From: Pseudomonadota bacterium
Lineage (GTDB): Bacteria > Pseudomonadota > Alphaproteobacteria > Rhizobiales > Rhizobiaceae
DNA length: 61,522 nt
Assembly: GCA_023451735.1 (NCBI GenBank)
Contig: JAEXYH010000080.1
Location: 1-61,522 of the forward strand
Reading direction: 5' to 3'
Shown here piece after piece: positions 45,467 through 53,638 of the stretch. Each line of letters starts with the position of its first letter. Within the stretch, counting starts at the first letter, position 1. The translations under genes and the position numbers were made by a program. Below the pieces are notes generated by a model. The model was not told where the DNA came from. It ran no database searches and worked only from the letters and a program-made list of their open reading frames with translations.

Positions 45467-46252
45467 ATGCTCGATAACGATGTCTATTCGTCTCCGCTTC
45501 ATCCTCTCGGCAAAGGCCTTTCCGCGGAACGCGCTTTGCGCGCTGCTATCGTACATGGGGTATTGCGACCGGGTGAAAGACTGTCCGAAACCGGGCTTTG
45601 CCAGCAATTCGCCATCGGCCGCGCAGCGGTTCGCGTCGCATTGGCGCAGTTGCAGGAACGTGGCTTCGTCGCCTCGGCTGCCCGCGCGGGCTGGCACGTG
45701 GCGCCAGTCAGCGCTGCCGAAATCCGGGAGGTGATGACCGGTCGCCACCGGCTGGAACCGTTGCTCGCATCCGTCGTCCTGTCGGATGCCGATCGCATAC
45801 ACCTTGCCCAGTTTGGCGAAATGTATGCGGCGCTGAGCGCCCGGGCGGACATGGGCAAAGAACTGCAACCGACCCTTCGCCGCTACGAGCGTGACATGAT
45901 GCAATTGCTTGCCGACCGGCTGGGAATGCCCGGTATCGCCGGCTGGCTCGTCGATCTGTGGGATCGCTCAGCGCGGCTGGTTCTGTTTTTCGAGGCGCAG
46001 GGCGCGCCGGGCCTGCGACCTGCCGACCGCGCGGGTCTTACCGACGCGCTCGCGCAAGGAGATGCCGCCGTCGCCGCGCAATTGATCAGCGCCGCGATCG
46101 GCGAACTCGAAGCGCATCTTGCTGCCTGCTTCATGGCATCGGCCGCCACCGTGGCTGGAGCCGCGCGACCGCGTGCCGGCAAAAGCCAGGCCAGTGCCAA
46201 GCCTGCACGCCGTGGCGCCAAGCTGGAAACCTCAAACCCCGCAGACCGCTAA
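45467..46252 (+). CDS. GntR-family regulator, FCD subgroup (paralog B)
   Basis: 261 residues, paralogous to the product of 39668-40444 along its length (MLD start, LRPGERLSE, GRAAVRVALAQLQERGFVAS, GWHVAPVSAAEIREV, GWLVDLWDRSARLVLFFE). It has a long basic Ala/Lys/Arg-rich tail (PRAGKSQASAKPARRGAK). It leads a transcript with the deacetylase-family, GGT-family and RidA genes, the next starting 23 bp later. Confidence 0.92.
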   Translation: MLDNDVYSSPLHPLGKGLSAERALRAAIVHGVLRPGERLSETGLCQQFAIGRAAVRVALAQLQERGFVASAARAGWHVAPVSAAEIREVMTGRHRLEPLLASVVLSDADRIHLAQFGEMYAALSARADMGKELQPTLRRYERDMMQLLADRLGMPGIAGWLVDLWDRSARLVLFFEAQGAPGLRPADRAGLTDALAQGDAAVAAQLISAAIGELEAHLAACFMASAATVAGAARPRAGKSQASAKPARRGAKLETSNPADR

Positions 46253-46275
46253 CCGGCCCAGATGAGGAGAACTCG

Positions 46276-47214
46276 ATGACAGATCCCCGCCCGGACCATT
46301 CGGCACCGCGCTCCCTCTACCCCGCCTACGAGTGGCCGCAGGGCAAGACCTCGGCTGTGCTTCTGTCAGTGGATGTCGATGCTGATTCGCCATTTCTGTG
46401 GTCGTTGCGCGATGGAGCAGTGCCCGATCGCATCGCTTTGCCCGAAATCCGCAATTTTGGGCCGCGTACCGGCCTCTACCGACTGCTCGATCTCTTCGCC
46501 CGTTATGGCCACAAGGCGAGTTTCTATGTTCCCGGCTATGTCGCCGAGGCCAATCCGGATATTTTGCCTGCGATCATCGAGGGCGGTCACGAACTCGGCC
46601 TGCACGGCTATTTCCACGAAATCGTCTCGGATGTGTCGGATGACGAGTTTACCGGCGCGCTGGAGGCGAGCCTTGAATTGTTCGAGCGCCAGGTCGGTAT
46701 ACGTCCGACCGGATTCCGTTCTCCGGCATGGGAGCTTACCCCGCACATGCTGCGCGAGATAAGGCGGGTCGGCCTCGATTACGATTCCTCGCTATCCGGT
46801 TTCGACCATCCATACGACATTGACGGCATCACTGAAATTCCGGTGCAATGGGCGACCGATGATGCGATCTTCTTTAAGTTCGAAGGCGGCGGACGAGACA
46901 GATTCCCGTTACAACCGGGTGGCCCGATCCTCGCCGACTGGATGCGAGAATGGCGCACCCTCCACCGCTTCGGCGGATTGTTCACGCTCACCGTCCATGA
47001 CTGGATCTCCGGCCGCGCGCAGCGGATAGCGCTGCTGGAGGAACTGCTGGAAGAAATCAGCCGACAACCCGCTGCCTGGGTGGCGACAGCCGACGAGATC
47101 GCCCGTCACCATATAGCCTCGGTCAACAAGGGGCGGTTCGCGGTAAATGCCACGGTGCCGGCATCTATCGGTCCGCGCCGCTTCGGTGCGCACAGCTTGG
47201 AAGCGCGCGCATGA
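46276..47214 (+). CDS. Polysaccharide deacetylase-family hydrolase, cyclic-imidase/PuuE-like
   Basis: 312 residues from the ATG at 46276 with GAGGAG 6 bp upstream. NodB-fold motifs are VLLSVDVDADSP (metal Asp), HELGLHGYFHE (His-x3-His) and RSPAWELTPHML. The FGPRTGLYRLLDLFARYGHK segment is typical of the branch that includes cyclic imidase, PuuE allantoinase and HpPgdA rather than true chitin deacetylases. No signal peptide, so cytoplasmic: ring-opening of a cyclic imide or ureide is likelier than cell-wall editing. It overlaps the next gene by 4 bp. Confidence 0.88.
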   Translation: MTDPRPDHSAPRSLYPAYEWPQGKTSAVLLSVDVDADSPFLWSLRDGAVPDRIALPEIRNFGPRTGLYRLLDLFARYGHKASFYVPGYVAEANPDILPAIIEGGHELGLHGYFHEIVSDVSDDEFTGALEASLELFERQVGIRPTGFRSPAWELTPHMLREIRRVGLDYDSSLSGFDHPYDIDGITEIPVQWATDDAIFFKFEGGGRDRFPLQPGGPILADWMREWRTLHRFGGLFTLTVHDWISGRAQRIALLEELLEEISRQPAAWVATADEIARHHIASVNKGRFAVNATVPASIGPRRFGAHSLEARA

Positions 47215-48773
47215 ACGAGAGCTGGACCATCGCCAAGCGCGAAATCCACAGCCGCAAGGGCCTTGTCTCATGTCAGAACCGGTTGGCAGCGGAAGCCGGC
47301 GCCGCCGTCCTGGCCCGTGGCGGCAATGCCGTCGATGCAGCCGTCGTTACCGCACTGACGCTGAGCGTCGTCGAGCCGTGGCTCTCCGGTATCGGTGGGG
47401 GCGGCTTCATGCTGCGTGCCGATGGCGCTAGTGGCGAAGTCAAGGCGCTTGACTTCAACGTCGTGTCGCCGGCAACCCTTGACCCCGCAGACTACCCCCT
47501 TGTGCCGGGGAATGATGGAGACTGGTTCGACTGGCCCTCGGTTGCCGGCGACCGAAATATCAGCGGTTATGGCTCTATCTGCGTCCCCGGCACCATTGCC
47601 GGCCTCGCCGAGGCGCTTCAGACCCATGGCACGATCAGTTTTGCCGAAGCCCTGCAGCCGGCGATCGATCATGCCCGGCGCGGCCTTGCCGTCGACTGGT
47701 TCGCGACACTTGCGCTTGCCGTCGATGCCGCAAATCTTGGACGCTTCCCTGCTTCGGCCGAAATCTTCCTGCGTGACGGCAGGGCACCACGCGCCAGCGA
47801 TCGCGGCGCCGGCTTCCACCTTCCCATGCCTGCAAAAGCACGGACACTGGAGCGGCTGGCCGAGGTCGGCGCAAGAGATTTTTATGAAGGGCAGATCGCC
47901 GCGGAACTCGTGCGCGAATTGCGCGACGGCGGCTCAAGGATCGATGCCCGTGATCTCGCGGGCTACAGGCCCGTCTGGCGCAAGCCGATCGAACTCGACT
48001 ATGCCAGCCTGACGATACACGCCATGTCGGGTCTTTCCGGCGGGCCGACCATGGTGGATGCGCTACGCGAGCTTTCGAGCAACCTGCCCGAGGAAAACCC
48101 TCTTTCGGGCCAGACGGCACTCACCTTCGCCAAGGCGATCCGGCGGGCGTCCGAACATCGGCTGCGGACCCTGGGCCATGCAAGCGGTGACAGCTGTACC
48201 ACGCATATCAGCGTCGTCGATAGCACCGGCACGATGGTTTCACTCACTAATACGCTTCTGTCTCGCTTCGGATCCAAGGTGGTGCTGCCGTCGACCGGCT
48301 TCCTCATGAACAACGGCATGATGTGGTTCGACCCGCGTCCCGGACAGCCGAACTCGATTGCGCCCGGTGTGCGACCCCTCGCCAACATGTGCCCATTCGT
48401 TGCCACCCGCAACGGCCGCCCGGCACTTGCACTCGGCGCGGCCGGCGGGCGGCAAATCATGCCGGCGCTTGTTCAGCTTCTCTCCTATGTGGCGCATTTC
48501 GGCCTTTCCCTCGAGGAGGCGTTCAGCAGCCCACGGATCGATGCCAGTGGTGTGACGATCAATGTAGATCGCCGGGCACGGCCCGATGTCGCCACCACCG
48601 TCGCGCGTAGTTTCCCGGTGGAGATCGTTGACGATACGCTCTATCCCGTGAAGTTCGCCATCCCTTCGGCGGTCATGCGTAATGGCGACATGTTTATCGG
48701 CATGGCCCATCCGAACCACCCTTGGGCCGCGGTTGCAACCGAGGAAGATAGCGCAAAGAATATCGAGACATGA
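47211..48773 (+). CDS. Gamma-glutamyltransferase-family Ntn hydrolase, apparently cytoplasmic
   Basis: 520 residues. The self-cleaving Thr is predicted at residue 330 (DSCTTHISVVD), followed by FLMNNGMMWFDP, NSIAPGVRPLANMCP and GAAGGRQIMPALVQLL. It begins MNESWTIAKREIHSRKGLVS with no signal peptide, unlike secreted GGT but like cytoplasmic relatives such as oxamate amidohydrolase HpxW. The ATG overlaps the deacetylase-family stop by 4 bp (ATGA). It probably hydrolyses an amide formed by the preceding enzyme. Confidence 0.9.
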   Translation: MNESWTIAKREIHSRKGLVSCQNRLAAEAGAAVLARGGNAVDAAVVTALTLSVVEPWLSGIGGGGFMLRADGASGEVKALDFNVVSPATLDPADYPLVPGNDGDWFDWPSVAGDRNISGYGSICVPGTIAGLAEALQTHGTISFAEALQPAIDHARRGLAVDWFATLALAVDAANLGRFPASAEIFLRDGRAPRASDRGAGFHLPMPAKARTLERLAEVGARDFYEGQIAAELVRELRDGGSRIDARDLAGYRPVWRKPIELDYASLTIHAMSGLSGGPTMVDALRELSSNLPEENPLSGQTALTFAKAIRRASEHRLRTLGHASGDSCTTHISVVDSTGTMVSLTNTLLSRFGSKVVLPSTGFLMNNGMMWFDPRPGQPNSIAPGVRPLANMCPFVATRNGRPALALGAAGGRQIMPALVQLLSYVAHFGLSLEEAFSSPRIDASGVTINVDRRARPDVATTVARSFPVEIVDDTLYPVKFAIPSAVMRNGDMFIGMAHPNHPWAAVATEEDSAKNIET

Positions 48774-49162
48774 CGATGACAATGCGTCCCGTGAACGCCG
48801 AGGACGCGCCGCAGGCCGCCTCACGACGCTACTCACAGGCGCTTGAAGTCACCGGGGCAAGCCGCTTTCTGTTCATCGGCGGCCAGATCCCGGTGGATGC
48901 CGCCGGCAATGTTCCCGAAGATTTCGAGAGCCAAGCACGCCTCTGCTGGGCAAATGTGGAAGCGCAGCTTGCCGATGCCGACATGACATTCGCCAATCTG
49001 GTGAAAGCCACGGTTTTCCTGAAGCGCTACGAAGATCGCGATGCCAATGCGAAGATCCGCTTCGAGGTCTTCGGCGATCACCGACCCGCACTGTCGACGA
49101 TCATTGCAGATGTCTACGATCCCGCGTGGCTGCTTGAAATCGAAGCGATCGCTGCGGGATAA
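48770..49162 (+). CDS. RidA (YjgF/YER057c)-family protein
   Basis: 130 residues. FIGGQIPVDAAGNVP, NLVKATVFLK and DHRPALSTIIAD, with the Arg that defines imine/enamine deaminases of the Rid family. It removes reactive 2-aminoacrylate-type intermediates, or acts in an amide pathway. It overlaps the GGT-family gene by 4 bp, so it is probably a dedicated step. Confidence 0.92.
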   Translation: MTMTMRPVNAEDAPQAASRRYSQALEVTGASRFLFIGGQIPVDAAGNVPEDFESQARLCWANVEAQLADADMTFANLVKATVFLKRYEDRDANAKIRFEVFGDHRPALSTIIADVYDPAWLLEIEAIAAG

Positions 49163-49529
49163 TGTCGATATATCCGAACACGCGTTGAGCCTCACCTTCT
49201 ACTCGACACCCGATGCTGATGGAGCCAGATCGGATCCAACTTCTCGGCAAGTGAGAAATTACTGAAATGCGCTGCAGGCGCCCTGCCATTCTGCCTGACC
49301 TGCGCGACCGCATAAATCCATCCGCTCCCCAACCAATTGCAACCGGCGAATATCCCGCGAAGGCGACTCCTGCATCAGTCGCGTCTACGAACTCATCCAA
49401 GGAGACATCCGGGCAGCAAAGTGGCAAATGGGCGCCTTGCCGATCAGCACCGAACGCTTCGTGGGGCATTGCAGCCGGTGTGCGACCTGGACAGACACGA
49501 CGAAATTCACGCCGTCGCCCAGCGGTCAA
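49163..49529. other. Gene-free stretch, possible regulator remnant
   Basis: About 370 bp between convergent genes. A plus-strand segment at about 49378-49440 reads SRVYELIQGDIRAAKWQMGA, which faintly resembles the start of a GntR winged helix, but nothing follows that supports it. No clear terminator was seen. Confidence 0.3.
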
Positions 49530-50093
49530 TCAACTCGACGATACACGGCTGAACCAGGCAACGAGATCCGCAACATTTCTCAACCCCAGACCTTTCATCA
49601 GTCGCAGCCGATGGGATTCGATTGTACGAACGGAAAGGCCGATTTCCCCAGCAATGTCGGCGCTGCTCTTGCCTTGCGCGACGAGCGTGACAATCTGGCG
49701 TTGCCGGTCGGTCAAGACCAGCTTGTCTCCAGCTACCGGACGCTGAATCGGCTGGAAGCAGTAGAGTGCCTGTGCAAACGGATCCGTTGCATGCTGCGTC
49801 CTGCCGTGAACTTGGCACCAGAAGCGACGCCCGTCAGCAGCGGTCATGATCCGCTCATCATAATAGACTTGCCCGCCGGGAAGGTTGGCCTGCCACATCC
49901 GCCCAGTCCGCACGAAGTCCGCATGTTTCGGATACAGACGGGCAAAGCTTCGATCAACCAGATCGAATTTTGTGTAGCCGAAGAGATCGGCGAATTCGTG
50001 GTTGCAATCGCGAATTATGCGATGCGTTGCGTAGACCATAGGCACGGGTATTTCGGCCAGCGAGAACCGCCGCGATTCGCTATTGTCGAGCAT
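49530..50093 (-). CDS. PAS domain plus LuxR-type HTH regulator
   Basis: 187 residues. A PAS-like sensor occupies about 10-115 (IIRDCNHEFADLFGYTKFDL; LPGGQVYYDERIMTAADGRR) and a LuxR helix-turn-helix the last 60 residues (LTDRQRQIVTLVAQGKSSAD; GLSVRTIESHRLRLMKGL). No phosphoreceiver domain. GGAGG lies 4 bp before the ATG. It is divergent from the 3-oxoacid CoA-transferase operon, which it probably activates. Confidence 0.9.
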   Translation of the reverse strand: MLDNSESRRFSLAEIPVPMVYATHRIIRDCNHEFADLFGYTKFDLVDRSFARLYPKHADFVRTGRMWQANLPGGQVYYDERIMTAADGRRFWCQVHGRTQHATDPFAQALYCFQPIQRPVAGDKLVLTDRQRQIVTLVAQGKSSADIAGEIGLSVRTIESHRLRLMKGLGLRNVADLVAWFSRVSSS

Positions 50094-50111
50094 CCAGCCT
50101 CCTTCATGAAT

Positions 50112-50127
50112 GCAGTATAAATACTGC
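50112..50127. promoter_or_regulatory. Candidate LuxR-type operator
   Basis: GCAGTAT-AA-ATACTGC, a perfect 16-bp palindrome in the divergent gap, 19 bp from the regulator start and 77 bp before the CoA-transferase start. It is a natural site for the PAS-LuxR protein. Confidence 0.55.
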
Positions 50128-50203
50128 TAGCAGGAGTAGCTAATCAAGGCTTACCTTACCCATGAGGATTATTCAGGCATTCACAGGAATGCGGGAGGAA
50201 AGA

Positions 50204-50917
50204 TTGAGGAAAGTAATCTCTTCGGCCGAAGAGGCTCTGGCAGGCGTGTTGACCGATGGCATGACAATCATGTCCGGTGGCTTTGGCCTTTGCGGTATCC
50301 CAACGAGCCTGATCGAGGCCATCAAGTTGTCGGGCGCGAAAGACCTGACAGTGATTTCAAACAATGCCGGTGTAGACGGCTACGGTCTCGGCGTACTTCT
50401 CGAGACACGACAGATAAGGAAGATGATCTCATCCTATGTCGGCGAAAATAAGCTGTTTGCCGAGCAATATCTGAGCGGCGCGCTGGAACTCGAATTCAAT
50501 CCTCAAGGCACGCTTGCAGAACGCATCCGCGCCGGCGGAGCCGGGATTCCGGCGTTTTACACGAAAACCGGCGTCGGCACGCTGGTGGCAGAAGGCAAGG
50601 AAGTCCGGCGTTTCGGTGAAGACGATTACGTCATGGAGACAGGCTTATTTGCAGATATCTCCATCGTCCATGCCTGGAAAGGCGATATCGAGGGCAATCT
50701 CGTCTACCGGAAGACGGCTCGAAACTTCAATCCGGTGATGGCGACGGCTGCACGCCTGACAATCGCCGAGGTCGAGCATCTGGTTCCTGTCGGGGAGATC
50801 GATCCGGATACCATCCACACGCCGGGCATCTACGTGCAGAAGATCGTCCATGTCGCCGATCCGCAAAAGCGTATCGAACAGCGAACGGTGCGGCTTGCGG
50901 CAAAGGAGACGGTGTAA
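50204..50917 (+). CDS. 3-oxoacid CoA-transferase, subunit A
   Basis: 237 residues from a TTG at 50204-50206, with GGGAGG 5 bp upstream; the longer frame to 50162 has no ribosome site. The CoA-transferase family signature MTIMSGGFGLCGIPTSLIEA is near the start, followed by SNNAGVDGYGLG and AFYTKTGVGT. With subunit B it moves CoA from succinyl-CoA to acetoacetate. The homogentisate genes downstream would supply that acetoacetate. Confidence 0.93.
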   Translation: MRKVISSAEEALAGVLTDGMTIMSGGFGLCGIPTSLIEAIKLSGAKDLTVISNNAGVDGYGLGVLLETRQIRKMISSYVGENKLFAEQYLSGALELEFNPQGTLAERIRAGGAGIPAFYTKTGVGTLVAEGKEVRRFGEDDYVMETGLFADISIVHAWKGDIEGNLVYRKTARNFNPVMATAARLTIAEVEHLVPVGEIDPDTIHTPGIYVQKIVHVADPQKRIEQRTVRLAAKETV

Positions 50918-50918
50918 C

Positions 50919-51569
50919 ATGGCCTGGACACGCGAACAGATGGCGGCACGCGCCGCAAAGGAACTCCGGGACGGCTACTACGTCAATCTCGGTATCGGCA
51001 TTCCCACATTGGTCGCCAATTACATCCCCGACGGCATGGACGTGACGCTGCAGAGCGAAAACGGAATGCTAGGGATGGGACCTTTTCCCTTCCAGGGAGA
51101 AGAGGATGCCGACCTCATCAATGCGGGCAAGCAAACGATCACCGAATTGGACAAGACGAGTTATTTTTCGTCTGCCGACAGTTTTGCAATGATTCGCGGC
51201 GGCCATATCGACCTCTCCATCCTCGGCGCCATGCAGGTTTCCCAAGGCGGCGACCTTGCCAACTGGATGGTTCCCGGCAAGATGGTCAAGGGCATGGGCG
51301 GCGCCATGGATCTTGTTGCCGGCGTCAAGCGCGTTGTCGTCGTGATGGAACACGTCGCCAAGGGCGAACCCAAGCTTTTGAAGGAATGCAGCTTGCCGCT
51401 GACGGGGCAACGCGTGACCGACATGATCATCACAGATCTAGGAGTATTTCGCGCCGCAAGGCACGGAGCGCCAAAACTGTCCCTTATTGAACTGGCGGAT
51501 GGCACGTCCGTTGACGAGATCAAAGCGAAAACCGAGGCATCTTTCGATGTCGCGTTGGATGACAGGTGA
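50919..51569 (+). CDS. 3-oxoacid CoA-transferase, subunit B
   Basis: 216 residues. YVNLGIGIPTLVANY is followed by SENGMLGMGP, whose Glu is the catalytic residue forming the glutamyl-CoA intermediate. The ATG lies one base after the subunit A stop. It forms the heteromeric transferase with the upstream product. Confidence 0.95.
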   Translation: MAWTREQMAARAAKELRDGYYVNLGIGIPTLVANYIPDGMDVTLQSENGMLGMGPFPFQGEEDADLINAGKQTITELDKTSYFSSADSFAMIRGGHIDLSILGAMQVSQGGDLANWMVPGKMVKGMGGAMDLVAGVKRVVVVMEHVAKGEPKLLKECSLPLTGQRVTDMIITDLGVFRAARHGAPKLSLIELADGTSVDEIKAKTEASFDVALDDR

Positions 51570-51577
51570 GATTCGAA

Positions 51578-52759
51578 ATGCGCAATCACTCGATCGTTAT
51601 CGCTGCCGCTGGCCGTACGGCCGTCGGCTCCTTCAATGGTGCATTTGCAAACGTTCCGGCGCATGAGCTTGGTGCCACAGCAATCAAGGGTGCGCTGGCG
51701 CGCGCCGGTGTGGAAGCTGGCGAAGTGGATGAGGTGATCCTCGGTCAGGTTCTACCGGCGGGCGAAGGGCAGAACCCCGCGCGGCAGGCCGCGATGAAGG
51801 CGGGTGTGCCGCAGGAGGCGACCGCGTGGAGCATCAACCAACTCTGCGGATCGGGGCTTCGTGCTGTTGCCCTCGGCATGCAGCAGATCGCACTGGGGGA
51901 TGCCAGCATCATCGTTGCCGGCGGACAGGAATCGATGTCCATGGCGCCGCACTGCGCGCACCTGCGCTCAGGTGTGAAGATGGGCGATTTCAAGATGATC
52001 GACACGATGATCAAGGATGGCCTGACCGACGCTTTCTTCGGTTACCACATGGGGGTCACTGCGGAAAACATAGCTCGCCAGTGGCAGCTTTCCCGCGATG
52101 AACAGGATCAATATGCAGTCTCCTCGCAGAACAAGGCCGAAGCTGCACAGGCTGCAGGCCGATTTGCCGAGGAGATTCTGCCTTTCGTGATCAAGGGGCG
52201 AAAGGGTGACGTGACCGTCGATCAGGACGAATATATCCGCGCCGGCGCCACGCTCGATCAGATGGCGAAACTTCGACCCGCCTTCGACAAGGAGGGTACG
52301 GTGACGGCCGGCAATGCGTCGGGAATCAATGATGGTGCCGCCGCACTCGTGCTGATGACGGAAGAGGAAGCCAACCGCCGGGGCATCGATCCACTTGCCC
52401 GCATCGCGTCCTGGGCAACGGCCGGCGTCGACCCGCAGATCATGGGGACGGGACCGATTCCGGCATCACGCAAAGCGCTCGAAAAGGCCGGATGGACGGT
52501 TGCGGACCTCGATCTCATCGAGGCTAACGAGGCGTTTGCGGCACAGAGTTGCGCCGTCGTGCGGGATCTCCAGCTCGATCCTTCGATCGTCAATGTCAAT
52601 GGCGGCGCGATTGCAATCGGTCACCCGATCGGCGCCTCGGGTGCCCGTGTTCTCAACACATTGCTATTCGAGATGAAGCGTCGCCGTTCGTCGAAGGGCC
52701 TTGCGACACTGTGCATCGGCGGCGGCATGGGCGTTGCCATGTGTCTGGAGCGTATATAG
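51578..52759 (+). CDS. Acetyl-CoA acetyltransferase (thiolase)
   Basis: 393 residues from the ATG at 51578 (a GTG at 51566 overlaps the subunit B stop and is a possible alternative). Active Cys in NQLCGSGLRAV, GGQESMSMAPH, His in GGAIAIGHPIGASGAR and the second Cys in LCIGGGMGVAM. The N-terminus RTAVGSFNGAFANVPAHELG fits the AtoB/PhaA group rather than PcaF. It splits acetoacetyl-CoA to two acetyl-CoA. The likely gene order activation then thiolysis completes acetoacetate use. Confidence 0.94.
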   Translation: MRNHSIVIAAAGRTAVGSFNGAFANVPAHELGATAIKGALARAGVEAGEVDEVILGQVLPAGEGQNPARQAAMKAGVPQEATAWSINQLCGSGLRAVALGMQQIALGDASIIVAGGQESMSMAPHCAHLRSGVKMGDFKMIDTMIKDGLTDAFFGYHMGVTAENIARQWQLSRDEQDQYAVSSQNKAEAAQAAGRFAEEILPFVIKGRKGDVTVDQDEYIRAGATLDQMAKLRPAFDKEGTVTAGNASGINDGAAALVLMTEEEANRRGIDPLARIASWATAGVDPQIMGTGPIPASRKALEKAGWTVADLDLIEANEAFAAQSCAVVRDLQLDPSIVNVNGGAIAIGHPIGASGARVLNTLLFEMKRRRSSKGLATLCIGGGMGVAMCLERI

Positions 52760-52806
52760 GCGCAACGGCGCTATCTGCTACGCCACAGGGTGCGCCGTAT
52801 CCCTTC

Positions 52807-52829
52807 TGAGATTCACGCGAGAAATCTCA
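52807..52829 (+). terminator. Stem-loop after the thiolase gene
   Basis: TGAGATT and AATCTCA form a 7-bp stem with a 9-base loop, 47 bp after the stop. It lacks a T-run, so this is weak evidence for termination. Confidence 0.35.
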
Positions 52830-52902
52830 AAATGGCAATATTCAAGGATTGTTGCAGGGTGATGACTTAGGCATTTATATCGGACGGGCCGAACAGGGGA
52901 AG

Positions 52903-53334
52903 ATGCCGCCGATGACCACCAAGTTTGAACTTTCAGCCTTTCTTCCCTATCGCCTGTCGGTTGCGGCAGGTCGGATCAGCCGCAACTACGCGATACGTTA
53001 CGAAAAGGCTTTTGGGCTATCGGTTGCGGAGTGGCGGGTTCTGGCTCATTTGTCCCAGGAGGATGAAGTCAGCATTCGCGATATTCATGCGCGGATCGAT
53101 ATGGACAAATCGAAAGCGAGCCGCGCGGCAAGCCGCTTGGAGGATGCCGGGCTCGTCGTCAAAATCCTCAATCCGTCGGACAGGCGGCTCGTTTGCCTTT
53201 CGCTTACCCCGAAAGGCCGTGAAACGATGGAAGCTTTGATCCCAATCGCGGAAAGCTTCCAGGCAGAGCTTTTCGAGGCGTTGTCAGAGGATCTTCCGGC
53301 CTTTCAACGCGCGATAGACAGGATACTGGACTGA
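52903..53334 (+). CDS. MarR-family regulator
   Basis: 143 residues from the ATG at 52903 (GGGGA just upstream; the ATG three codons later is possible). Winged-helix parts are SVAEWRVLAHLSQEDEVSIR, RIDMDKSKASRAASRLEDAG and PSDRRLVCLSLTPKG. MarR proteins often control aromatic catabolism. Candidate sites here are the 47-bp inverted repeat before the transporter and the palindrome before hmgA, which is inference. Confidence 0.92.
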   Translation: MPPMTTKFELSAFLPYRLSVAAGRISRNYAIRYEKAFGLSVAEWRVLAHLSQEDEVSIRDIHARIDMDKSKASRAASRLEDAGLVVKILNPSDRRLVCLSLTPKGRETMEALIPIAESFQAELFEALSEDLPAFQRAIDRILD

Positions 53335-53459
53335 GCCAGTGAACTTATAATGCAGGCCACAGCTACGGCTGCGGCTTTGCTAAATCTCGGCGCCATCACT
53401 TGTTTTGCTGCAGTAAGAGCCGCCTCGAAGGCCTAGATATTTTCATCCCAATAAAACTG

Positions 53460-53506
53460 AATACGCAAAATTCATTTCATTGCATATGAAATGAATTTTG
53501 CGTATT
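53460..53506. promoter_or_regulatory. 47-bp inverted repeat before the MHS transporter
   Basis: Two perfectly complementary 21-bp arms (53460-53480 and 53486-53506) flank the 5-base centre TGCAT. The core is TTCATTTCAT-TGCAT-ATGAAATGAA. It lies in the 304-bp gap between the MarR and transporter genes, 133 bp before the transporter start. A regulator site or a transcript hairpin are both possible; no T-run follows. Confidence 0.8.
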
Positions 53507-53638
53507 GTCAATTTAAGGGGGAGGGTCGGAGGCCTCAGGCTTCCACCCAGCGAGTATGGCTGGCGCTTTGCAGGCCGATACCGAGGGCATGGTCCGCCTC
53601 TTTGGAGGACACTCTTGCATCAAGGGAGGAAAGAGTAG

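Noticed and set aside
45958..46275. Longer start for the deacetylase-family gene inside the GntR gene
   Set aside because: The extra 106 residues are the GntR gene in another frame, and a clear GAGGAG precedes the ATG at 46276.
49378..49440. Segment resembling the start of a GntR winged helix
   Set aside because: Only about 20 residues match loosely and the sequence beyond has no helix-turn-helix; recorded only as part of the gap.
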